Shown here: positions 28,486 to 36,909 of the stretch, one piece after another | Position numbering within the stretch: position 1 is the first letter of the stretch | Layout of the letters: each line of letters begins with the position of its first letter | NCBI GenBank assembly: GCA_023954075.1 | Contig: JAMLIV010000015.1 | Span: 18,230-82,229, forward strand | Origin: Lysobacteraceae bacterium | GTDB lineage: Bacteria; Pseudomonadota; Gammaproteobacteria; Xanthomonadales; Xanthomonadaceae | Length of the DNA: 64,000 nt | Direction of reading: 5' to 3' | Position numbers and translations under genes: made by a program | The notes under the pieces: model-generated | The model's input: only the letters and a program-made list of their open reading frames with translations | What the model was told of the DNA's origin: nothing | Databases searched by the model: none

Positions 28486-28537
28486 GGCGCACCTCCCGCG
28501 CACCTGCGTCGCCGCTGAACCGGGCGGCGCAGGTGGG
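26063..28537 (+). repeat. Long direct repeat, copy 2 (protease C-terminal module)
   Basis: This is the partner of the repeat at 21121-23595. The catalytic halves upstream are only distantly similar, so this block looks homogenised by gene conversion or by a recent segmental exchange. At 28323 copy 2 has T where copy 1 has C; at 28520 it has C where copy 1 has T. Confidence 0.93.
28501..28535 (+). terminator. Hairpin directly after protease 2
   Basis: This is the same 13-bp stem and position as after protease 1 (loop differs by one base). It forms part of the duplicated block. Confidence 0.6.
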
Positions 28538-28573
28538 AAGTCAGGCAGCGCTTGCCTGACGCCGTGAACCTAG

Positions 28574-28606
28574 GACAAGGCCTCCCGCGCGGGAGGCCTT
28601 GTCGTC
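28574..28606 (+). terminator. Intrinsic terminator after protease 2
   Basis: The stem GACAAGGCCTCCC with GGGAGGCCTTGTC closes on a short GC loop. The tract after it is GTCTGG, so the T run is weak. It is analogous to, but different in sequence from, the terminator at 23661-23695, and lies outside the duplicated block. Confidence 0.7.
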
Positions 28607-28656
28607 TGGGGGCGACCGGGCGAGCGCATGCGCGTGTTCATGGCATCATCCGCCCG

Positions 28657-29634
28657 ATGGTGCGCACGGGTCTTCTGCTGCTGGTATTGGCTGCCGCCTG
28701 GCTCGCGGAAGGCGTGGCGCGGGCGCAGCCTGCGGTGGACGGCGAGATCCATCCCTTGCCCGAAGGCGCGGTCCTGTCCGGGGTCGTCACCGATGTGCGG
28801 CTGAAGGAAATCAGCGGTCTTGCGGTCTCACGCCGTCATCCGGGCATCGTCTGGATGCACAACGACAGCCACCAGCCGAGCGTGCTCTACGCGGTGGATG
28901 GGCACGGCAGCGTGCACGCGGCGCTGGAGCTGCCGGTGGAGGATCTGGACTGGGAAGACATGGCCAGCTTCGAGCACGCGGACCGGGCCTGGCTGCTGGT
29001 GGCCGATACCGGCGACAACGGCGGCCTGCGCCGCGAGCTGGCGCTGCACGTGCTCGAAGAGCCGGGGAGGCTGCAAGACGTTCGCATCGAATCGGTGCGC
29101 ACGATCCGCTTCCGCTGGCCGGACGGCGCGCGCGACTGCGAGGCGGTGGCGGTGGACGCGGCGGAGGGCGCGATCTATCTCGTTTCCAAGAAGCGCGTGC
29201 CGCCCGAACTGTTCCGCCTGCCGCTGTTTCCCGTGGATGCAGAGGCGCTGCAGGTGGCCGAGCCGCTCGGGACGCTGGCCGGCATCGTCCAGCCCAGCGT
29301 GGAAGATCGCGAGCGCAATCCGGTCTATGGCCGATACCGTGGCCAGATCACCGCCGCGGATATCCGTGCCGACGGTTCCGCTTTCGCGGTGATGAGCTAC
29401 CTGCATCTCTACCTGTGGCCGCGCCACTCCGATGGCTGGGCGGTTGCGCTGCGCCAGCCGCCGGTGCGGCTCGACTTGCCGTGGATGGCGCAGGCCGAGG
29501 GCATGGGCTTCGAGGCCGATGGCACCGCGGTCTGGATCAGTTCCGAGCGCCTGCCGGCACCGCTGGTGCGCTACGCCGTGCCGCCGCTGGGCACCGTGGT
29601 CACATCGGAGGTCGACGCTCGTCTTGTGAAGTGA
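28657..29634 (+). CDS. Secreted beta-propeller-like protein of unknown function
   Basis: This 325-residue exported protein has signal peptide MVRTGLLLLVLAAAWLAEGVARA from ATG 28657. The mature protein has repeated short beta motifs with acidic turns: LKEISGLAVSRRHPGIVWMHNDS, VEDLDWEDMASFEHADRAWLLVADTGDN, DCEAVAVDAAEGAIYLVSKKR, ITAADIRADGSAFAVMSY and QAEGMGFEADGTAVWISSE. These look like blades of a propeller such as those in SdiA-regulated or esterase-like phytase families. DTGDN and DWED could bind calcium. It may be an extracellular hydrolase or scaffold; no catalytic residues are certain. Its stop lies inside a TGATATC repeat that precedes the next operon. Confidence 0.72.
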   Translation: MVRTGLLLLVLAAAWLAEGVARAQPAVDGEIHPLPEGAVLSGVVTDVRLKEISGLAVSRRHPGIVWMHNDSHQPSVLYAVDGHGSVHAALELPVEDLDWEDMASFEHADRAWLLVADTGDNGGLRRELALHVLEEPGRLQDVRIESVRTIRFRWPDGARDCEAVAVDAAEGAIYLVSKKRVPPELFRLPLFPVDAEALQVAEPLGTLAGIVQPSVEDRERNPVYGRYRGQITAADIRADGSAFAVMSYLHLYLWPRHSDGWAVALRQPPVRLDLPWMAQAEGMGFEADGTAVWISSERLPAPLVRYAVPPLGTVVTSEVDARLVK

Positions 29635-29649
29635 TATCGAAGTGATATC
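29629..29649 (+). promoter_or_regulatory. Candidate operator: tandem AAGTGATATC boxes before the SPFH cassette
   Basis: AAGTGATATC occurs twice in 21 bases, separated by one G. The core TGATATC(A) is palindromic in the second copy and is followed by an AT-rich stretch (CATAATTT) that could be a -10 region. It lies 25 bases before ATG 29675. Ribbon-helix-helix proteins such as the one encoded two genes on bind short tandem palindromes, so autoregulation is a reasonable guess. This is inferred from position and repeat structure only. Confidence 0.5.
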
Positions 29650-29674
29650 ATAATTTCCAACCAAGGAGAGCCCC

Positions 29675-30538
29675 ATGCACGAGATCGCGAGAAAATCATT
29701 GCCCGGCATACCCGTTCTGCTGGTCCTGCTGGCCGCCCTGCTGGCCGTCGCCGCCCTGTTCGTGATGGGGCTGACCCAGGTCACCGTGTGGGTGATCGTG
29801 GCCTCGATCCTTGCGGGCGTGGTGCTGCTCGCCTGCCTCGGCGGTTTCTATACCATCGAGCCCAACCAGGCCGGCGTGCTGAGCCTGTTCGGCAAGTACG
29901 TGGGCACCGTCAAGGAATCCGGCCTGCGCTGGAACAACCCTTTCTTTTCGGCGAAGAAGGTGTCGCTGCGGGTGCGCAACTTCGAGAGCGGCAAGCTCAA
30001 GGTCAACGAGCTGGAAGGCAGCCCGATCGAGATCGCCGCGGTGATCGTGTGGCAGGTGGTGGATTCGGCCGAGGCCGTCTACAACGTCGACGACTACGAG
30101 AGCTACGTGCACATCCAGTCCGAGGCGGCGCTGCGCGCGATGGCGTCGAGCTATCCCTATGACCAGCACGACGGCAGCAGCATCGCGCTGCGCAGCCACC
30201 CGCAGGAAGTGTCCGAGCATCTCAAGGCGCAGATCGCCGAGCGCCTCGCACGCGCCGGCGTGGACGTGATCGAAGCGCGCATCAGCCACCTGGCCTACGC
30301 CCCGGAAATCGCCCAGGCCATGCTCCAGCGCCAGCAGGCCGAGGCCGTGGTCGCGGCCCGCACCCGCATCGTCTACGGCGCGGTGAGCATGGTCGAAATG
30401 GCGCTCGATGAGCTGAAGAAGAACGGCGTGGTGGAGCTGGACGAGGAGCGCCGCGCCGCGATGGTGAGCAACCTGCTGGTGGTGCTGTGCTCCGACCGCG
30501 CCGCCCAGCCGGTACTCAACACCGGCTCGCTGTATTGA
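29675..30538 (+). CDS. SPFH (stomatin/prohibitin/flotillin-like) domain membrane protein
   Basis: This 287-residue protein has two N-terminal hydrophobic helices (about residues 12-32 and 35-56), then an SPFH/Band 7 domain from about residue 60 to 240. Features are [60 protein letters not shown] and the acidic/helical part [39 protein letters not shown]. Such proteins form membrane-bound oligomeric scaffolds. A strong ribosome site AAGGAGAG precedes the start. The following two small genes suggest a conserved operon in which the SPFH protein is paired with a ribbon-helix-helix regulator. Confidence 0.92.
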   Translation: MHEIARKSLPGIPVLLVLLAALLAVAALFVMGLTQVTVWVIVASILAGVVLLACLGGFYTIEPNQAGVLSLFGKYVGTVKESGLRWNNPFFSAKKVSLRVRNFESGKLKVNELEGSPIEIAAVIVWQVVDSAEAVYNVDDYESYVHIQSEAALRAMASSYPYDQHDGSSIALRSHPQEVSEHLKAQIAERLARAGVDVIEARISHLAYAPEIAQAMLQRQQAEAVVAARTRIVYGAVSMVEMALDELKKNGVVELDEERRAAMVSNLLVVLCSDRAAQPVLNTGSLY

Positions 30539-30570
30539 GAGCCGGGATTGGGGATTCGGGATTCGCGGAA
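30539..30570. repeat. Heptad repeat within the SPFH cassette
   Basis: Units GGGATTG-GGGATTC-GGGATTC lie between the SPFH stop and the regulator gene. They belong to the same dispersed family as the other blocks. Confidence 0.65.
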
Positions 30571-30622
30571 GCGATCCCTGCCCCGGTTCCAACGGATCCC
30601 GGGTCACGAATCTTCAACCGCG

Positions 30623-30823
30623 ATGAAAGAGAAAAAAGCCTATCCGCTGCGTATCGATGCCAAGGTGCTGGAAGCGGCGCAGCGCTGGGCCGACGACGAG
30701 TTGCGCTCGTTGAACGCACAGATCGAATACGCATTGCGCGCGGCGCTGCGCCGGGCCGGGCGCCTGCCGCCCGCCGCGCCGCCCGCGCCCGAAACCGAGC
30801 AAGGAGACGACGATGGCCAGTGA
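30623..30823 (+). CDS. Arc/MetJ-type ribbon-helix-helix DNA-binding protein
   Basis: This 66-residue protein starts at MKEKKAYPLRIDAKVLEAAQRWADDELRSLNAQIEYALRAALRRAG. The beta strand AYPLRID followed by two helices is the ribbon-helix-helix fold of Arc-like regulators. The acidic, Pro-rich tail is unstructured. Upstream in-frame codons come from heptad-repeat DNA and are not used. The gene is followed with an 11-base overlap by the DUF4177-like gene. Likely target is the TGATATC repeat upstream of the SPFH gene. Confidence 0.85.
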   Translation: MKEKKAYPLRIDAKVLEAAQRWADDELRSLNAQIEYALRAALRRAGRLPPAAPPAPETEQGDDDGQ

Positions 30824-30989
30824 GCGCTGGGAGTACAAGGTGGTGACGGTCACCCCGAGCATCTGGGGCGAGTTCCGCCCCGACGAGGTGGCCGAACGGC
30901 TGAACATCGAAGGCGAGGCGCGCTGGGAGCTGGTCAATGCGCTGCTCTACGGCGTGGTGGTCACGCTGTTCCTGAAACGACCGCGTTGA
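30813..30989 (+). CDS. Small DUF4177-like protein
   Basis: This 58-residue protein begins ATG 30813 after AAGGAGACGACG, overlapping the previous gene by 11 bases. The sequence (MASERWEYKVVTVTPSIW, then NIEGEARWELVNALLYGVVVTLFLKRP) has the WEYKVV and GWELV patterns typical of small beta-alpha-beta DUF4177 proteins. The C-terminal hydrophobic strand ends in basic KRPR. Function is unknown. Its tight coupling to the RHH and SPFH genes suggests a shared role, possibly at the membrane. Confidence 0.75.
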   Translation: MASERWEYKVVTVTPSIWGEFRPDEVAERLNIEGEARWELVNALLYGVVVTLFLKRPR

Positions 30990-30999
30990 GGAAGAACGC

Positions 31000-32379
31000 A
31001 TGAATCGCAAACTCGTCATTGCCGTGCTCGCCATCGGCTCGCTGATCGGCGTCTACTTCAGCGCCGTCTGGCTGTTCGAGACCCTGCTGCTGCCGCCGGC
31101 GCAGAGTGCCCTGGCCGATCCGGAGCACCTGCGCATCGGCGAGGCCTTCCTCGACGATCTCGACGCCGGCCGTTTCGAGGACGCTCTCGCGCGCGGTACG
31201 CCGGAACTGCAGGAGGCGCTCGCCGGGGGCAAGCTCAAGGAGGTCTGGGAGGCGCTGCCTGCCCAGCTGGGCGCGCGGGCGTCGCGCAGCGCGCTGCGCG
31301 GGGAAAGCGTATCCGGCACGCCGGTGGTCACCTCCACGCTGACCTTCGGGCTGGTGGCGCTGGATGCGCGGATCGCGGTCGGTCCTGATGGCCGCATCAG
31401 CGGCTTCCGCCTGGTGCCGGCAAAATCCGATGCGCCCGCGCCCGCGCCCGCGCCTGCGCCGGTTTCCAACGAGCGCTTCAGCGAGGTGGAGCTCCCGGTC
31501 GGGGAGGGCGATGCCGCGCTCGGCGGCAAGCTCACCCTGCCCAGGGGAGAGGGGCCGTTTCCGGCCGTCGTTCTGGTGCACGGTTCGGGCCCGCATGATC
31601 GCGACGAGACCATCGGCCCCAATCACCCCTTCCGCGACATCGCCCACGCACTGGGCGAGCGCGGCGTGGCGGTGCTGCGCTACGACAAGCGCAGCAAGGC
31701 GCACCCGCAGGCGTTCGCCTCGGGCGATTTCACCGTGGATGATGAAACCGTCGATGACGCCGTGCGCGCGGTTTCGCTGCTGCGCGCCGCGCCCCGCATC
31801 GACCCGCAGCGGGTGTTCCTCGCCGGGCACAGCCTCGGCGCGATGATGGCGCCGCGCATCGCGCAGCGCGCGCCGGACCTGGCCGGGCTCATCCTGCTGG
31901 CGGCGCCGGCGCGCCCGCTCCATGACATCGTGGTCGAGCAGGTCCGCTACCTGGCCGAACTGGACGGAGAAGTCGGTTCGCACGAGCAGGCCGAGATCGA
32001 CGCGATGGCGGTGAAAGCCTCCGCCGTTGCCAGTCTGTCCGGGGACGTTCCCGCCGCCGACACCCTGCTCGGCCTGCCGGCGCGGTACTGGATAGACCTG
32101 CGCGACTACGATCCGGTCGCGGTCGCCGCCACGCTGACCCAGCCAATCCTGCTGGTGCAAGGCGGGCGCGACTACCAGGTCAGCGTCGACGGGGACTTCG
32201 CGCGCTGGCACGCCGCCTTTGACGGCGACGCGCGCGTGCAGTTCGCCCTGCATCCGGCGCTCAATCACCTGATGATTGCGGGTGAAGGACCATCTGGCCC
32301 GGCCGAGTACGCCACCGCGGGCCGCGTGGACGAGGCGGTGATCGACGATATCGCCACCTTTGTCGGCGGCGGTCCGTGA
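31000..32379 (+). CDS. Membrane-anchored alpha/beta hydrolase with N-terminal DUF3887-like domain
   Basis: This 459-residue protein has an N-terminal hydrophobic anchor (LVIAVLAIGSLIGVYFSAVWLF), a DUF3887-like NTF2-type domain (about 40-145), a Pro/Ala linker (APAPAPAPAP) and an alpha/beta hydrolase domain. The oxyanion-region motif VHGSGPHDRDE is at about residue 193, nucleophile Ser278 is in AGHSLGAM, the acid is likely in GGRDYQV and the histidine in ALNHLMI. The substrate is probably an ester or peptide in the periplasm or at the membrane surface; it is not known. It starts 10 bases after the DUF4177-like gene, continuing the cassette. Confidence 0.88.
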   Translation: MNRKLVIAVLAIGSLIGVYFSAVWLFETLLLPPAQSALADPEHLRIGEAFLDDLDAGRFEDALARGTPELQEALAGGKLKEVWEALPAQLGARASRSALRGESVSGTPVVTSTLTFGLVALDARIAVGPDGRISGFRLVPAKSDAPAPAPAPAPVSNERFSEVELPVGEGDAALGGKLTLPRGEGPFPAVVLVHGSGPHDRDETIGPNHPFRDIAHALGERGVAVLRYDKRSKAHPQAFASGDFTVDDETVDDAVRAVSLLRAAPRIDPQRVFLAGHSLGAMMAPRIAQRAPDLAGLILLAAPARPLHDIVVEQVRYLAELDGEVGSHEQAEIDAMAVKASAVASLSGDVPAADTLLGLPARYWIDLRDYDPVAVAATLTQPILLVQGGRDYQVSVDGDFARWHAAFDGDARVQFALHPALNHLMIAGEGPSGPAEYATAGRVDEAVIDDIATFVGGGP

Positions 32380-32906
32380 TCCGGGATTTCGCGATCGTGC
32401 CGCCCCGCAAGTCGGCCTTCGTGACGCTGGCGGCGCTGGCCCTTTTGCCGCTGCCCGTTTTTGCCGCCATCGCGGCGGTCCAGGGCGTGGGCGCGCTGCA
32501 GCCGGCATGGATCTTCGTGGTCATCAGCGCAGGCCTGGTCGCGTTCGTCGCGGTGATGTCCTGGAGCCTGCGACGGATGCGCGTGCGCCTCGCGGACGGG
32601 CGGATCACGGTGCGCGCCAGCGGCTATCGCCGCCGCCTCGCGCTGTCGGCGCTGGATCTTGATGCGGCGCGCATCCTCGCGCTGGATCCTTCCAGCGAGT
32701 GGTGGCCGAGACTGCGGATGAACGGCATCGGCCTGCCCGGCGCGGCGGTCGGCCACTTTCGCGCCAGCCGCTGGCACCGCAAGCTGTTCTGCGCGCTGAC
32801 CGACCGCAGCCGCGTGCTGGTGCTGCCCGAACGCGGTGCCGATCGCGCCCTGCTGCTCAGCGTGGAGAAGCCGCAGGCGCTGCTGGAGGCGCTGCGGCGC
32901 GGATGA
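32376..32906 (+). CDS. Unknown membrane protein with PH-like C-terminal domain
   Basis: This 176-residue protein starts at GTG 32376, overlapping the hydrolase stop. It has two membrane helices (about residues 17-37 and 45-63) and then a basic beta-rich part MRVRLADGRITVRASGYRRRLALSALDLDAARIL, with RLRMNGIGLPGAAVGHFRASRWHRKLFCALTDRSRVLVLP. This resembles the bacterial PH-domain membrane proteins in which the strand pattern follows a helical hairpin. Function is unknown. The translational overlap suggests it acts with the hydrolase. Confidence 0.7.
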   Translation: MIRDFAIVPPRKSAFVTLAALALLPLPVFAAIAAVQGVGALQPAWIFVVISAGLVAFVAVMSWSLRRMRVRLADGRITVRASGYRRRLALSALDLDAARILALDPSSEWWPRLRMNGIGLPGAAVGHFRASRWHRKLFCALTDRSRVLVLPERGADRALLLSVEKPQALLEALRRG

Positions 32907-33012
32907 GCGCCGCGCGGATCCGCGCGCTGCCGAGGTGCGCGCCGCGGTGATCCCGACGCCAATACGCGCCGGGCTACAATCGCGGGGTCTTCGTTGCCCG
33001 GACGGAAGCCCC

Positions 33013-33957
33013 ATGCAAACCCTCTATCCCGCGATCGAGCCCTACGCCAGCGGCACCCTGCAGGTGTCCGAGCGCCATTGCCTCCACTATGAGGAATGCG
33101 GCAATCCCGCCGGCAAACCCGTGGTGCTGCTGCACGGCGGGCCGGGCGGCGGCTGCAGTCCGAAAATGCGGCGCTTCCACGACCCGGCGCGCTATCGCAT
33201 CGTGCTGTTCGATCAGCGCGGCAGCGGGCGCTCCACGCCGCACGCCGATCTGGTGGACAACACCACCTGGGATCTGGTGGCCGACATCGAGCGGCTGCGC
33301 GAACATCTGGGCATCGCGCGCTGGCAGGTGTTCGGCGGCTCCTGGGGCTCGACACTGGCGCTGGCCTATGCGCAAAAGCATCCGGCGGCGGTGGCCGAAC
33401 TGGTGCTGCGCGGGATCTTCCTGCTGCGGCGCTGGGAGCTGGAATGGTTTTATCAGCAAGGCACCAGCCGTCTGTTTCCCGATGCCTGGGACGAGTATCT
33501 CGCCGCCATTCCCGCGGTCGAGCGTGGCGATCTGATCTCGGCCTACCACCGCCGCCTCACTTCGGACGATGCGGCGGTGCGGTTGGCCGCCGCGCGCGCC
33601 TGGTCGGTGTGGGAAGCCTCGTGCAGTTATCTGCACCAGGATCCGGCCTTCATCGATTCGCACCGCGGCGAAGACTTCGCGCTCGCCTTTGCCCGCATCG
33701 AGAGCCACTACTTCGTCAACGGCGGCTTCTTCGAGGAAGAAGGCCAGCTCCTGCGCGATGCCCACCGCCTGCACGGCATTCCCGGCACCATCGTGCAGGG
33801 GCGCTACGACGTGGTGTGTCCGATGCAGAGCGCCCTGGACCTGAAAAAGGTCTGGCCAGAGGCCGACCTGGTGATCTGCCCGGCTTCGGGGCACTCGGCC
33901 TTCGAGCCGGAAATCACCGCGGCGCTGGTGCAAGCCACCAACGCCTACGCCGGCTGA
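33013..33957 (+). CDS. pip: Prolyl iminopeptidase
   Basis: This 314-residue cytosolic serine peptidase removes N-terminal proline. Family features are LLHGGPGGGCSPKMRRFHDPARYRIVLFDQRGSGRSTPHA, the nucleophile motif GGSWGSTLAL, the cap segment YQQGTSRLFPDAWDEY, the acid in GRYDVVCP and the catalytic His in SGHSAFEP. The Xanthomonas enzyme is a well-known close relative. The start ATG 33013 follows a GGAAG-type site. It lies downstream of the SPFH cassette after a 106-base gap and ends at a bidirectional terminator. Confidence 0.97.
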   Translation: MQTLYPAIEPYASGTLQVSERHCLHYEECGNPAGKPVVLLHGGPGGGCSPKMRRFHDPARYRIVLFDQRGSGRSTPHADLVDNTTWDLVADIERLREHLGIARWQVFGGSWGSTLALAYAQKHPAAVAELVLRGIFLLRRWELEWFYQQGTSRLFPDAWDEYLAAIPAVERGDLISAYHRRLTSDDAAVRLAAARAWSVWEASCSYLHQDPAFIDSHRGEDFALAFARIESHYFVNGGFFEEEGQLLRDAHRLHGIPGTIVQGRYDVVCPMQSALDLKKVWPEADLVICPASGHSAFEPEITAALVQATNAYAG

Positions 33958-33994
33958 GCGGGCGTCGCGCCTCGAATCACGCAGCGTGCAGCAG

Positions 33995-34023
33995 TGAAAA
34001 GCCCGCCGGGAGGCGGGCTTTTC
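33995..34023. terminator. Bidirectional intrinsic terminator between pip and the aminotransferase gene
   Basis: Perfect stem TGAAAAGCCCGCC with GGCGGGCTTTTCA around GGGA. An A-run on one side and a T-run on the other let it serve the convergent genes pip and the minus-strand aminotransferase. Confidence 0.85.
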
Positions 34024-34054
34024 ACCGTCGGTGCGGAAAATCGGAGCGGAAAGC

Positions 34055-35554
34055 TCAGGCCGCTTCCTTTACCGCCTTGCGCGGGCCGTTCAGCAGCGCC
34101 TGGCGGATCTGGGCGATGACCAAATCCACCTCGCGCGAGGTGATCGCAAAATGCGGGGTGAAGCGCAGCGAATTCGCGCCGCCGTGGATCACGCCGATGC
34201 CGTTCTTGCGCATGTATTCCTCGATGCTGTCGGAGCCATAGCACTTGAACAGCGGCGAAAGCTCGCAGGAGAACAGCAGGCCCGTGCCCTGCACCTTGGT
34301 GATGAGCTCGGGCAGATCGCGGCGCAGGGCTTCGAGCTTCTCCACGAATTCGCGGCCGCGCTCGGCGATGTTCTTGCGAATGGCGGGCGTCAGCTGCGCC
34401 ATGACCGCGGCCGCCACATCCATCGCGCGCGGGTTGGTGGTCATGGTGTTGCCATAGACCCCGGTGCGATAGAGCGCGGCGGTCGGGCCGCTCGCGGCGA
34501 GCACGGAAAGCGGGTACTGGCCGGCGTTGAGCGCCTTGGAATAGGTTTCCAGATCCGGCGCGGGGAGCTTCTCGAAGCCGGGATAGTCCACCACCGACAG
34601 CACCCCGTGGGCGCGCAGGCCGGCCTGGATCGAATCGACCAGGAACAGGCTGCCGTGCGCGGCGGTGAGCTCGCGCGCGGCGGCGTAGAATTCCGGCGTG
34701 ACGCCGCGGCCCGGGTCGCCTTCGCCCATCACCGGCTCCAGGAACATCGCCTCGATGAACCAGCCCTCCCGGTCCGCCCTGGCGAACAGTCCGCGCAGCT
34801 GCGCCACGTCGTAGGGCTCGACCGTCAGCAGCGATTCGTCGCCGCGGTAGCTGGCCAGGTGCGCGAGGTAGGCCTTGCGGGTGGAGTCGGAGTAGCGCGC
34901 CGGGCCTTCGGTGCGGCCGTGGAACGCGCCCTTCACCGCGACGTGCTTGATCGTCTTGCCGGCGTGGCGCGCGCCCGGCTCGGTCTGCAGGCGCGCGTTG
35001 ATGTCGACGATACGGCAGGCCAGCGTCACCGATTCGGAACCCGAGTTCAGGCACATGAAGCGCTCGTAGGGGCAGCCGTCGCTGCGGCGCTGACCGATCT
35101 CGGCGCGCAGCGCGCGCGTGAGGCGCAGCTGCGAAAGGGAGGGCGTCATGATGTTGGCCATCGCCTGCGGCCGCGCCATCGCATCGAGCACCGCCGTCGG
35201 CGTGTGGCCGAAGCCGAGCATGCCGTAGCCGCCCGAATCGTGCAGCACCGCGCCCTTGAGGGTGACGACCCACGGCCCGCGCGCGGCCAGCGCGACGTAG
35301 GGATTGACCGCATCGGCCGCATAGAAGTTGACGAAGCCGGCCTGCACCGTGGCGCACTGCGCGTCCTCGTCCATCGCGAGGATCTCGGGGAACTCGCCGC
35401 GCACCGCCTCGAACTGGGCGCGCGCCGCCTCGACCGCTTCGACCAGCTCGGGATAGTCGGGTGCCAGGCTCATGAGCTGCTCGTCGGACAGGCCGCGGGT
35501 GCGGACGGTACCGGGCTGGGTGCGCAGGTCGGAAAGGGCTTGGATCAGGTTCAT
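34055..35554 (-). CDS. Class III PLP-dependent aminotransferase (lysine epsilon-aminotransferase-like?)
   Basis: This 499-residue fold-type I PLP enzyme has the class III pattern: LNSGSESVTLACRIVDINAR near residue 180, AFHGRTEGPARYS, the cofactor-aspartate motif LFLVDSIQAGLRAHG near residue 300 and the PLP lysine Lys340 in YSKALNAGQYPLSV, then TNPRAMDVAAAVM. The N-terminal 70 residues are longer than in standard acetylornithine or GABA aminotransferases. It may act on lysine, GABA or another omega-amino acid; substrate is not settled. ATG 35554 starts the normal N-terminus MNLIQALSDLR. No adjacent dehydrogenase gene would complete a degradation pathway. The upstream 213 bases separate it divergently from queA. 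Confidence 0.85.
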   Translation of the reverse strand: MNLIQALSDLRTQPGTVRTRGLSDEQLMSLAPDYPELVEAVEAARAQFEAVRGEFPEILAMDEDAQCATVQAGFVNFYAADAVNPYVALAARGPWVVTLKGAVLHDSGGYGMLGFGHTPTAVLDAMARPQAMANIMTPSLSQLRLTRALRAEIGQRRSDGCPYERFMCLNSGSESVTLACRIVDINARLQTEPGARHAGKTIKHVAVKGAFHGRTEGPARYSDSTRKAYLAHLASYRGDESLLTVEPYDVAQLRGLFARADREGWFIEAMFLEPVMGEGDPGRGVTPEFYAAARELTAAHGSLFLVDSIQAGLRAHGVLSVVDYPGFEKLPAPDLETYSKALNAGQYPLSVLAASGPTAALYRTGVYGNTMTTNPRAMDVAAAVMAQLTPAIRKNIAERGREFVEKLEALRRDLPELITKVQGTGLLFSCELSPLFKCYGSDSIEEYMRKNGIGVIHGGANSLRFTPHFAITSREVDLVIAQIRQALLNGPRKAVKEAA

Positions 35555-35767
35555 GGTGCCTCCTCGCGGCAGGATCGGATGCGCAAACGAATGGCGCGAA
35601 GGGCATCGCGCTTCTCGTTTCCGTTTCATATCAGTCAATTGCGGAATTGTATCACTGCATCGGGGCCGGCATAACCCCCGCCGCCGCGGGCGGGTGAGGC
35701 ATCGGGCGGCGGTTTGTCCGCCCTGCCCGCGCGCCGGATAATGGGCGGCCCACCTGGGACGCTGCGC
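35555..35767. promoter_or_regulatory. Divergent upstream region of the aminotransferase and queA genes
   Basis: This 213-base gap holds the promoters of both divergent genes. An AT-richer stretch (TTTCATATCAGTCAATTGCGGAATTGTATCACTG, about 35626-35659) contains the near-palindrome CAATTGCGGAATTG. A regulator site here is possible but not identified; no gene is visible. Confidence 0.4.
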
Positions 35768-36838
35768 GTGAAGAAATCCGATTTCCGCTACGACCTGCCG
35801 ACCGAGCTGATCGCCCAGCACCCGCTGGCGGCGCGTTCGGCCAGCCGCCTGCTGCTGCTGCCGCCCGCACCTGCACCGCTGGAAGACCGCGCCGTCCGCG
35901 ACCTGCCGGCGCTGCTGGCCCCCGGCGATCTGCTGGTGTTCAACGATACCCGCGTCATCCCCGCGCGCCTGTTCGGGCGCAAGGCCACGGGCGGGCGGGT
36001 CGAGGTGCTGGTGGAGCGCGTGCTGGACGGCAACGAGGCGCGCGCGCAGCTGGGCGTGAGCAAATCGCCCGCGGCGGGCAGCGAGCTGATCCTGGATGAT
36101 GGCACCCGCGTCGCCGTGCTCGGGCGCGAGGGCGAGTTCTACCGGCTGCGCTTCGAAAGCGACGAACCGCTGGAAAAGCTGCTGAAGCGCATCGGCCGGA
36201 TGCCGCTGCCGCCGTACATGACGCGCGAACCGGACGCCGCCGACGCCGAGCGCTACCAGACCGTCTTCGCCCGCGCCCCCGGCGCGGTGGCGGCACCCAC
36301 CGCCGGGCTGCATTTCGATGAGGCGCTGCTGGCGGCGCTGCGCGCGCGCGGCGTCGAATTCGGCCACATCACCTTGCACGTGGGGGCCGGCACCTTCCAG
36401 CCGATGCGCGCCGAGGAGTTCAAGGACCACGTGATGCACAGCGAATGGCTCAACGTGGGCGCGTCGCTGTGCGAGCGGATCCGCGCCGCGAAGGCGCGCG
36501 GCGGCCGCGTGGTGGCGGTGGGCACCACGGTGGTGCGCGCGCTGGAATCGAGCTTTCGCGACGGCGAGGTTCGCCCCTTCGCCGGAGACACGCGATTGTT
36601 CCTGTTCCCCGGCAAGCGCATCCGCAGCGTCGATGCCCTGGTCACCAACTTCCACCTGCCCGAATCGACCCTGCTGATGCTGGTCAGCGCTTTCGCCGGC
36701 TACGAGCGGGTGATGGCGGCCTACGCCCACGCGGTGCGCGAGCGCTACCGCTTCTTCAGCTACGGGGATGCGATGCTGGTGTTTCCGGAGCGCGAGGGCG
36801 GGACGGACGCAACTGCACATGATTCCCGATTGCATTAA
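35768..36838 (+). CDS. queA: S-adenosylmethionine:tRNA ribosyltransferase-isomerase QueA
   Basis: QueA (356 residues) makes epoxyqueuosine in tRNA by transferring the ribose of AdoMet to preQ1-modified tRNA. The N-terminus [29 protein letters not shown] is canonical and chosen over an upstream in-frame ATG. Other family blocks: [71 protein letters not shown] and [22 protein letters not shown]. In most gammaproteobacteria queA directly precedes tgt; here an iron importer operon separates them by about 4 kb. Confidence 0.97.
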   Translation: MKKSDFRYDLPTELIAQHPLAARSASRLLLLPPAPAPLEDRAVRDLPALLAPGDLLVFNDTRVIPARLFGRKATGGRVEVLVERVLDGNEARAQLGVSKSPAAGSELILDDGTRVAVLGREGEFYRLRFESDEPLEKLLKRIGRMPLPPYMTREPDAADAERYQTVFARAPGAVAAPTAGLHFDEALLAALRARGVEFGHITLHVGAGTFQPMRAEEFKDHVMHSEWLNVGASLCERIRAAKARGGRVVAVGTTVVRALESSFRDGEVRPFAGDTRLFLFPGKRIRSVDALVTNFHLPESTLLMLVSAFAGYERVMAAYAHAVRERYRFFSYGDAMLVFPEREGGTDATAHDSRLH

Positions 36839-36909
36839 GATGCGCGCCTCCCGGCAACCTGCGGCCTGATCGCCGGGCCAGGACATCCCGTCTTTTTCGG
36901 AAACCGCTC

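Noticed and set aside
18840..28500. Possible CRISPR-like or phage-related meaning of the long repeat
   Set aside because: The repeat is one large pair of coding segments, not a regular array, and no cas or phage gene is present.
25960..28503. An 847-residue minus-strand open frame over the duplicated protease half
   Set aside because: It is nearly identical to the corresponding part of the frame at 18153-24014 only because the plus-strand DNA is duplicated; it is not independent evidence of a gene.
36839..36909. A Fur box before the iron importer
   Set aside because: A partial palindrome (TGCA...TGCA, about 36814-36833) lies at the end of queA but does not match the known Fur consensus well enough.
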